Below, piece after piece: positions 45,431-64,000 of a DNA stretch of 64,000 nt. A model generated the notes under the pieces. That model searched no databases and was not told the DNA's origin. It saw only the letters and a program-made list of their open reading frames with translations. The stretch's first letter is position 1. Each line of letters starts with the position of its first letter. Location of the stretch: the NCBI GenBank assembly GCA_029948255.1, contig JALIZF010001801.1, positions 682,001 through 746,000 of the forward strand, read 5' to 3'. This DNA comes from Telmatactis stephensoni. Taxonomy: Eukaryota; Cnidaria; Anthozoa; Actiniaria; Isophelliidae. The position numbers were made by a program, and so were the translations under genes.

Positions 45431-46162
45431 AAACATAGGGACACTCCCTTTTCATCGCGACGAAAATAGAAAGTTATTTGAATCGATCGGAAAATGGGTC
45501 GGCGCATCGGTCGGTCAATAATTGTGCTAATGCTGCTCAAAAAATTAAAATGATAGCGCGCAATAACAATTGTGAGGTCAGACTATTTATAACATAGCTT
45601 TGATATAACGCGCGCTCTCAATATTTCATTGTTGACATGAAATTTCGAAATAGTATTATTAATATATATTATTATTATATATATTATTATTATTAATTTC
45701 CTTTTTTTGGCACTAAATTTCCTTTTTTCTGCACTAAATTTCCTCGAAACAGCACTGCTCTTAGCCAATCAGCATCGAGAAATTTTTGCATGTATATTAT
45801 TAATCTAAAAAAAAGCAACAACAGATAAACGAACAAATAAAAACACGAAAACATGCGCACACACGGTACAACATCTCTTTCTTTAATATTTTTCAATCAG
45901 TAAAGCAGATTTAAATTTGGATTTGAAAATAGATTTTGATTTTGTTTTTTAAAACTTCATTCCAAGCCTTTGGTCCTTGAAAGCGCAGAGACAATGATCA
46001 GACGTTGATCCTCGAGTCCTATCTTTTCTTTCGCTGTTCTGCTAAAATAATGATTTTTTAGACGAGACGAAAGTTTTCTGACTGTTTGAAAATTTTGTGC
46101 ATTTTGGGTTGTCTGTGTATATGTAGCGTCATATTGTCACGTGGCAAAGAGCTCGATCCAAG

Positions 46163-57268
<11,106 letters not shown>

Positions 57269-57356
57269 GACATTGGTCCAGAAAATCTAATCCCAACAAA
57301 TATATGCGGCCGGAGGGAGCTAGGGAAAGTCGAAAAACTGGGGAGGATTAAGGGTA

Positions 57357-57468
57357 AGTACTTCATGGCTGAATGCCATATAGTCGTCTTCCTATAGTCG
57401 TCTTCCTTATATTTACCCTAAACCTAACCCTAAGAGCGACTATGTGGACATTCAGCCATGAAGTATAA
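57357..57468. repeat. Inverted repeat just after the AMPK gene
   Basis: ACTTCATGGCTGAATGCCATATAGTCG is mirrored by CGACTATGTGGACATTCAGCCATGAAGT. The centre has CCCTAAACCTAACCCTAA, which only looks telomere-like. Confidence 0.7.
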
Positions 57469-57479
57469 ACCTGATTAAC

Positions 57480-58550
57480 CCGTTACACGTCGGCTCCGTT
57501 GCGTAACGTTCCAGTGAACCATGGTATCGGAGATGTATTAATTTTGAAGTTTAAGTTGGACAGCACCCAACAGATAGTACACACCAATTTAAAAAAAGTT
57601 GACGTTGTTCAAAGACGGAACTTATATTATTCCTTTTATCTTTTGTGACTTAAAAACGGAATACACAATTTTAACGCAATCAAATGTTAAAAACAAACTA
57701 CATCTTTCGGCTTTGTATACTATACCAAAATGTGCAGCGAGTTTACTGGGTCTCACATGTCAGATTCAGATCTCCGACCGTCAACTTTTTCTAATAGGTG
57801 TTTATGAAACTTTAGGCGTTACTGAAGTCGGGTTTTTGGTCTTTTATTAACATACCTTTAAATTAGTGACCACATTGATGGTGCGAAAATAGAAAATTAC
57901 AAAATTAGTTTACTGAAAATAAGCGCCAAAATGAAAAGTATCGTTTTTATAATATAGTTATAATGTTTCATTTGTATATATAATAGATAGAAACGTGTAA
58001 AGCGTGTTATATTTCTGGTTTAAAAAACAGTCTGTTGAATATATTGTTAATGTTAATAAACCGTGGAAAATAGCAAGGCTATAATCAACTTCAGAACGAG
58101 AAAAAACTGAGTTATTATTAACATATTGTAGATTGGTAACTAGAATTAATAAAGAATATAAAAATATCTTTAAAATATTATTTTATCCATTTAATCAGAG
58201 TATAAACCCAGAACCATCCAACCGTTTGAAGAGAAGGCGATGTTAAGTAATGCTAATTGGCACAGATGTCACTATAGACGCTCGCAACTATCTCTGCAAC
58301 TTGCAACGCAAGTCTTGGTCTTCGATAAAACCACATCTCAGCAATTTTTGCTCTAGCTCTGACTGAACATTGCGACATTGATTGCATTGCAGTCCGGTCA
58401 GTGCAGACTATTTGCATCTTAATAAGCCACTTCACGCTGTTGTCCGCCATTTTGAATTGGAAAATGAGGGCAAGTATATATAATAGGACAATAACATGAC
58501 TTGGAGGGCATATTGTTTATTTGTGGCCCGAGTAGCTTCATTTGCGCCCG
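57480..58550. other. 3' flank of the AMPK gene
   Basis: AATAAA hexamers at 58055-58060 and near 58147 are possible polyadenylation signals. The remainder is AT-rich. A short open frame at 57599-57850 has no recognisable domain. Confidence 0.4.
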
Positions 58551-58553
58551 AGT

Positions 58554-59186
58554 ATATCATCATTATACTAGGCCAAATAACAAACTTTGTAATTGAAACT
58601 TGGAAATTCTTGGAAATTCTTCCATATTAGTGGTAAAATGGCGTTTGATCAGTACGATAAAAGTTGTCTTCTCAAGGAATATAAAACGCGCGCGCATGTC
58701 TCTGTTCTGTGATATAAACACGATGGAAGATGTAGAGCAAGAGAAAAGCAAGCTTAGGAACACGAGGCGTAGCCGAGTGTTTCTCTTGCTTTTCGAGTGC
58801 TCTACATCTTCCAGAGTGTTTATATCACAGAACAGAGACATAAGCGATCGTTTTATATTGCTTTTATAAAATATTTTCGACGTTTTTTGAGCGAGCCATG
58901 TCTCTGTCCTCTGATATAAACATGGTAGCCAGCTGCCAATCAGCGCGCGCGTTATATCTCAAGTATTTTATAAAAATAAATATAAAAACGATGGACACAA
59001 AACTCGAGTTTTGAAATGGTTTTCCTGTAAATTCTGATTGGTTGAGAGCTGTCGTGCCATGCCTTCTCAGCCAATCAGCAACAGGGCTGCAAATGTATTT
59101 GCGGCCCGTCAAGTTCAATTTTCGCCCGCTGAACGGCGCGTTTTCAAGAGGGCAGTTTGTTATTTGGCCTAGTATATTGATGATAA
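58554..59186. mobile_element. Composite inverted-repeat element of about 630 bp
   Basis: TCATCATTATACTAGGCCAAATAACAAACT on the left is mirrored by AGTTTGTTATTTGGCCTAGTATATTGATGAT on the right. Between them sits the complete foldback element at 58674-58860 and a second half-copy at 58898-58925. Confidence 0.7.
58674..58860. mobile_element. Foldback MITE, TGTGATATAAACAC family, complete copy
   Basis: ATGTCTCTGTTCTGTGATAT and the following AAACACGATGGAAGATGTAG are repeated almost perfectly in reverse complement at 58785-58842, and outer AATATAAAACG words also pair. Relatives lie at 14355, 25245 and 50828. Confidence 0.8.
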
Positions 59187-60047
59187 TGCTTATTGACTGA
59201 ATTAGATCAGGCCGGACGGGAAGATATTTGGCTCGAGTAGAGGTCATGCCGTACGGCCCAAACCGCGCATGGCCGGCCATCCCACTCAGGTCAGTAGGCG
59301 GTACATAACATTCAGTTGATCACTTTGACTTCCAGTAACTCCGCTCAATTTTGTTAGATTTTCAAAATCTTAGCTTATTTGAAACTTTATCAGTTCTTTG
59401 TTATTCATGACCCATAATGCGATGGATTCAGTTGGAAGGCTACGGCTGAATCGAAAAAATAAGATTTCAGTTTTGTTTTCAAAATAAAACGTTAGGCTCA
59501 AATCGTTCAAAAACTCGTAATTTTCACAATATTTCTACACCAAAGTGTTATTTAGCTATCAGACTAAAAAAACTTTGAAGTGATTCTAGAAGCACATTCC
59601 TGATACCACATCAAGGGCAAAGATTAGGTAATCGAGAACCCGATCCATTGACGCTACGTCTGGGCTACCTGTGATTTGGCGGAATTAGAAAAGGTGCACG
59701 CGCCGCGCGCGCGCGCACGTCTCCGTTTCCCGCCAAAACTAATCAATGCGTGGTGGGCATATTTTGTTTTTGTCGTGCTGGAGAAAAGTAAGCTCTTTTT
59801 TCTCTAAATACTTTTTCAAGTTTTTTTTTTTCAGTTAAAAAGAAATAAAATAAGTAGAAAAGAAAAGAAGAAAGGAAAGAAAACAGGAATAGCCTCACAG
59901 TAACTGGCAAATGAAAACTTTGTTCAAGGACCATTGGATTAGTACGGCTTATTAAGCTTAAATAACTCTTAGCTATCTACAGAACGTCTTTTTTCTCTCT
60001 CAGGCTTTTGGACAATTTTTGAAGTTACTACTTAGGTGGATCTTACA

Positions 60048-62181
60048 ATGTTTTCTACCCAGTCAAAGCACTTACAACTTGATCAAGTTCTACAAGACTT
60101 CACAAACTGGCAAAATGTAAGTTTTAAGATACGTACAGTAGAGGCTGAGTTGTCTTTGGTGATCAGTTTTAGTTTTCACGCGAATCTTCTTCAAAGCCCA
60201 AGCAGTGAATGGTGCTAGAATAATTCGTGCTTAGCTTTCTGTGGTTTACAGCTAGTACAATTTTTAACATATTTATCTCAAGTTAACTTATATAAGCTTA
60301 CATTTCTTTCTCAGGCAACTTCTGATCTCGTCAGGGAAAATACCTCATTGAATGCACAAATAAGAGCTTTAACGAAGCAAATGAAAATGAGTCAAGAAGC
60401 AGAGAAAACTGCTATTGAAGGTACGAAGCTCAACGTATTTAACAGCACTTCTATGTACCTGCTCAGTCTATTCTAATTCATTTATCATCCTCTGAATTCG
60501 CTGCCCTTCTTTCTTATTTTCTTTTTCAGCCGGCCCCTGCAAGTTGCATTTCCCCCTTTAATACCTCTACAAAACAAGTATTATGTAACTTTATATCGTA
60601 GCAAGAAAATTCAGCTGAATATTTTTTTATTCTATTAGAATGTAAGAGTTTGAGGAGTATGGTGGACAAACTACAATCTATTTTATCTAAGAGATGCGAT
60701 CTTGAAGGTATTGTATGTTTTAAAGAGCAGAGAGGAACAGGTGTCTAAATCTCCCTCCTCCCTACTTTTTGAGCCTATTTCTCCCTCCTCCCTACATTTT
60801 TCGGCCATTTCTCCTTCACTACATCTCATAATTGTTTTCCTCCCTCCTCCCAAACCGATTTTTCTGCCTCTTTTCTCCCTTCTCCCTACTTTTTGGGGGC
60901 TATTTATCTCTTTATAATAAAGTAGACTATAAAATGTCTTGCAAGTTTTAAAATATAAAAGTTTGTTACCAAAGTTGGCATCAGAAGTATTTGTTGGGGT
61001 GTAGACATGCACCTATCAACAACAAAAACAATAGCAACAACAATATTTTTTATTCTACTTGTCATAAACCATAAAACGTATGATAAAGAGTAATAAAATT
61101 TTATCTAGCTCTCTTTGAAGTAGGCTCAAGCATATTCGTACTGTTTCTCACTCATACGAAAAACACTCTGCTATACAAAGTTAATACGGTCAGACGGTGT
61201 AGAATCGACTATTATTTAGTACACAAATATATCAATGAATTCGTAATAATTATTTTTTTAAATTGATTCCCAAACTGAAAATTTGCACAGCAAATGTCAA
61301 CGAAATAGCTCTGGTAGGTGCTGCGCCTCACACTGCCCCTCCAAGCACTACTTTGGAACTTTGGAACTTTGTTTATTTGCCAGTATTAATAAATAAAATA
61401 TTACATATCATAATACTAATATAATTGGCGAGGAAATTTGACATTAAGCACTACAGAGCTTTACTTTGATTGGTGCATAAGACGGAAGAAAAGAGAATGA
61501 ATGAAAAAAAAGCCTGATAAGTAGGACGCATTTGTTTTACTGATTACTTCATCATTTTTTGCATTCGTTTTGCTCATGTTTTGCATTTGTTCTGGTGATC
61601 GCTTCATCAAGTTTCTTTATATCACAGATGAAAACCGACAGCTAAAGGAACAGATTACACAAACAAAGACAACATTGGATACCCTGGAAACGGTGAGTAA
61701 ACCACCGGGATACGAAGTATAAAGTATGCTGATAACAACATATAAAATATTGTACATGCTGCACATTTCACCTGTAGAATGAATGCGAGTGGAATAAGTA
61801 ACTATTCTTAATAAATTCTAATGACTAAAAACATCACCAGCATCCACGGCCATGACTTTTTCTTCTCTTCTGAGGATTTTAAAAAGCATTTTTCATGTAA
61901 AACATTTTAATTTTTTGCTATCCAGATTGAATTTCGTGGAAAAGACATCTACTGCACTTTTGTATACTTATTGTTTGTTTTTAATCCTACAGGAGCACAA
62001 GAACCAGATTAATGAGGCTATGAAGGAGTTAGATGTATCCGACCAGATACGTAAACAAGAAATTGGTCGTTTAAAGGAAGATCTGCAGCAACAAAGTAAC
62101 AACGTTTTTACTGATGTATACTACTATCATAAAAGAAATTTATTGGAACCAAAAACCAAATGAATCAGCAAGCACCTATAT

Positions 62182-62219
<38 letters not shown>

Positions 62220-63631
62220 AACTAATGCGATGAGCGCGGACATTTGAAATTTAGTTATTTTGGTTTAGGTTTTTCTCCCTACAATGGACTGTTCTTTCAG
62301 GGAGGATTCGCAGTAAAGGGGAACGCTGGCTGAAAGTATATAAAAGGGTGGGGATTTCGCGAATTGAAGTACAGATTGAGAGTAGGAAAAACTGTAATTT
62401 AGGCACCTTGAAGGTTTGCATGACTTCTTCATCGTTTGAAAGGTACACAAAAAAGGGAGCCTCCCCGGACCGTACAAAACTTTGTTGAACATCCCTTCCC
62501 TCGAGGTTTAGATGAGCATCCAGTAGACCTAATCGGCTAACGTGTTCTAGTACCACATTCAAAACCTTTGAGAATAAGATTCTTTGTCTTTTGAATTTCG
62601 ATATCATGAGGAAAGTTTTGGAACAAAAGTTCTTATTACCAGGGGTTTTGAATTGGATAGAAACGTACATAGCAACGAGTTAGCCGATTTGGCCTATCAA
62701 TATTTGGTACAGTCTGATAATTAATAAGATATTTTAAAACAGCAAAGCGTGGAATGTCTCTTCTTGAAAAGAGTATCCAAGACAAAGATCGTGAAATACG
62801 AAATTTGCAAAAACAGCTTTCTGATATGACACGTGATAAGCACACTGAGATCGTCAAGCTAAGACTAGAGGTGAGCTCATACTACATTGCTTAGCTCACT
62901 ATCTTTCTCCATAACCAATATTCATAACAGAGTCTAAAAAGGTCAGTAATTATAGATAAAAAACTCAATTATAGCAATACTTCTGATTTTCTCAAATAAT
63001 GACAAATCATAGCAGTATATATGTCTATTCAGTTTCTTAGTTTTTAGCTCTTTTTCCTGTTTTAGTCATCGCTATTGTTATCATCATAAGTGGACATAAT
63101 TATCTCATTGAAGCATCCTGTTCAGGCTCGGACACACAATGCAGCTTTTCTTTAAATATGAGCCAACAGTAGAAGTTACAATACCATGTGAGAGCACATA
63201 TGAAGTTCATGCGCGCAACATTGTGTGCAGCACTTGCGGAAGTAGAATTGAGTTCTGTTGTTGCAACATTAGCCGCAACAAATTTAACCTTTGTAAACAT
63301 ACAGGTTGCCTATGATCTCAAGTCATTCGCACGCGAATTTGTAGTAAAAATTGCAAGGTACCGATATGACATCCCCAAACATCTAGGTCAGTTGGTGTAA
63401 GAAACCTTGTGACAACCTCAAAACATCCAGCTTTGTTGTAGGCAACGTTCACTTGCAAGAAACGTTGCACAGAGTATTTAGAATAATTTCATAATTGTAT
63501 CGTAAAATTAGTAGTCATCTCGACTTTTATTCCTGCAGTATGATGCAAAACTGTTAAAGTTACAAAAGGCTAATGCTGCTAAATCTCAGAATGCCCAATC
63601 GACGCACTCTAACAGTGATATCTTCCGCAAG
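60048..63631 (+). CDS. CCDC152: CCDC152-like coiled-coil protein, first 7 exons (3' end outside window)
   Basis: Exons: 60048-60116, 60315-60420, 60639-60707, 61628-61692, 61993-62095, 62743-62870 and 63539-63631, all in phase, giving 211 residues so far. The last exon ends at a GT donor, so the gene continues past the window. Almost the whole protein is predicted coiled coil, rich in Glu, Lys, Gln and Leu at heptad spacing. Its opening HLQLDQVLQDFTNW and the later KHTEIVKLRLEYDAKLLKLQ line up with the start and the EIIKLQLEFDAKL region of vertebrate CCDC152. The protein's role is poorly known; in human its gene overlaps the selenoprotein P locus. Other coiled-coil proteins can resemble it by composition, but the ordered match at both ends favours CCDC152. 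The start is the first ATG, with a good donor after codon 23. Confidence 0.8.
60725..60905 (+). repeat. CTCCCTCCTCCCTAC pyrimidine-rich repeat in CCDC152 intron 3
   Basis: CTCCCTCCTCCCTACTTTTT recurs about four times with small changes. The strand bias is strong and there is no coding signal. Confidence 0.75.
62180..62220 (+). repeat. AAC microsatellite
   Basis: About twelve AAC units lie in CCDC152 intron 5. Confidence 0.9.
63110..63480. repeat. TGCAAC/GTTGCA-rich interspersed repeat
   Basis: GTTGTTGCAACATTAGCCGC, ACAGGTTGCC and AACGTTGCACAG words occur with partial inverted symmetry. It is probably a diverged relative of the elements at 43985 and 53117. A second patch lies at 63790-63945. 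Confidence 0.4.
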
Positions 63632-64000
63632 GTACGTCTTTTCTATGCTAAAAAACGGTTACTGTCAGTAACGGGAGGAGAACTAGAGAACGGTGGTGGT
63701 GGTGGTGATAGGGGGTCCTTGATGAAGAAGTTCAAAAACTTTGATTACAATCTTTAACAATCTTTAGACAGTGATTTCAGTATCGGCAATGAAAAACTGG
63801 GCAGCGCTGCATCGCGTTGCAGAATAATGTTGCTCGAACCAAAACCTTTTTTGGTTGCTGCAAGTCGCGAAATGTTATTGGGTGAAAAAAAGAGCTTTTG
63901 CATTTTTTTTGCAACAAAATGTTACAATTTGCAACATTGACTGAGATGTCAATACTCATGAATTTTGTTGCTGTATCACCTTAACTTTAACATTAAAGAT

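Noticed and set aside
45103..45540. 145-residue frame with repeating EHNKVSWN-type segments
   Set aside because: It comes from the 20-bp GAACACAACA array. The 20-bp period is not a multiple of three, so no stable protein repeat is encoded.
57412..57432. Telomere-like CCCTAAACCTAACCCTAA
   Set aside because: It is only about three imperfect units at the centre of an inverted repeat, with no extended array.

Overview
This is a 64 kb piece of an animal nuclear genome. It is AT-rich and gene-sparse, with short GT-AG exons, long introns and many small repeats. The protein set points to Metazoa: an adhesion G-protein-coupled receptor with a GPS cleavage motif, an AMP-activated kinase alpha subunit close to the human one, SETD9 and CCDC152. 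The many foldback MITEs, tRNA-derived SINEs and the style of the LINE suggest a non-bilaterian marine invertebrate. My best guess is an anthozoan cnidarian, but the sequence alone does not settle the phylum.

Layout. SETD9 (minus, 263-1503) and DIMT1 (plus, 1680-9455) are divergent and share a 176-bp spacer. An 8 kb intergenic stretch follows (9456-17542), with minisatellites, a TTAA-flanked transposon and a 450-bp TTTC microsatellite. A 28-exon adhesion GPCR (plus, 17543-37143) has introns that hold a VNTR, a LINE fragment, SINEs and MITEs. An intronless LicD/fukutin-type phosphotransferase (minus, 39042-40154) comes next. After 6 kb of repeat-rich spacer lies a 16-exon AMPK alpha gene (plus, 46163-57268). 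The window ends inside a CCDC152-like coiled-coil gene (plus, from 60048).

I rebuilt the six genes by hand by joining exons whose splice phases agree. The DIMT1 model is complete at 308 codons, AMPK alpha at 542 and the receptor at about 1,080. SETD9 needs a one-base frameshift correction in exon 2. The genes do not form one pathway. They cover 18S rRNA dimethylation, protein methylation, cell-surface signalling, glycan or phosphodiester modification in the secretory pathway, and energy sensing. SETD9, DIMT1, PRKAA1 and CCDC152 all lie on human chromosome 5 as I recall, so the window may be a remnant of an ancestral metazoan linkage group.

I found no convincing undescribed molecular system. 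The most unusual items are the receptor's domain order, a duplicated pseudo-exon in DIMT1, two fragments of one LINE family each abutting a tandem repeat, and a pair of inverted 20-bp repeat arrays about 4.4 kb apart.
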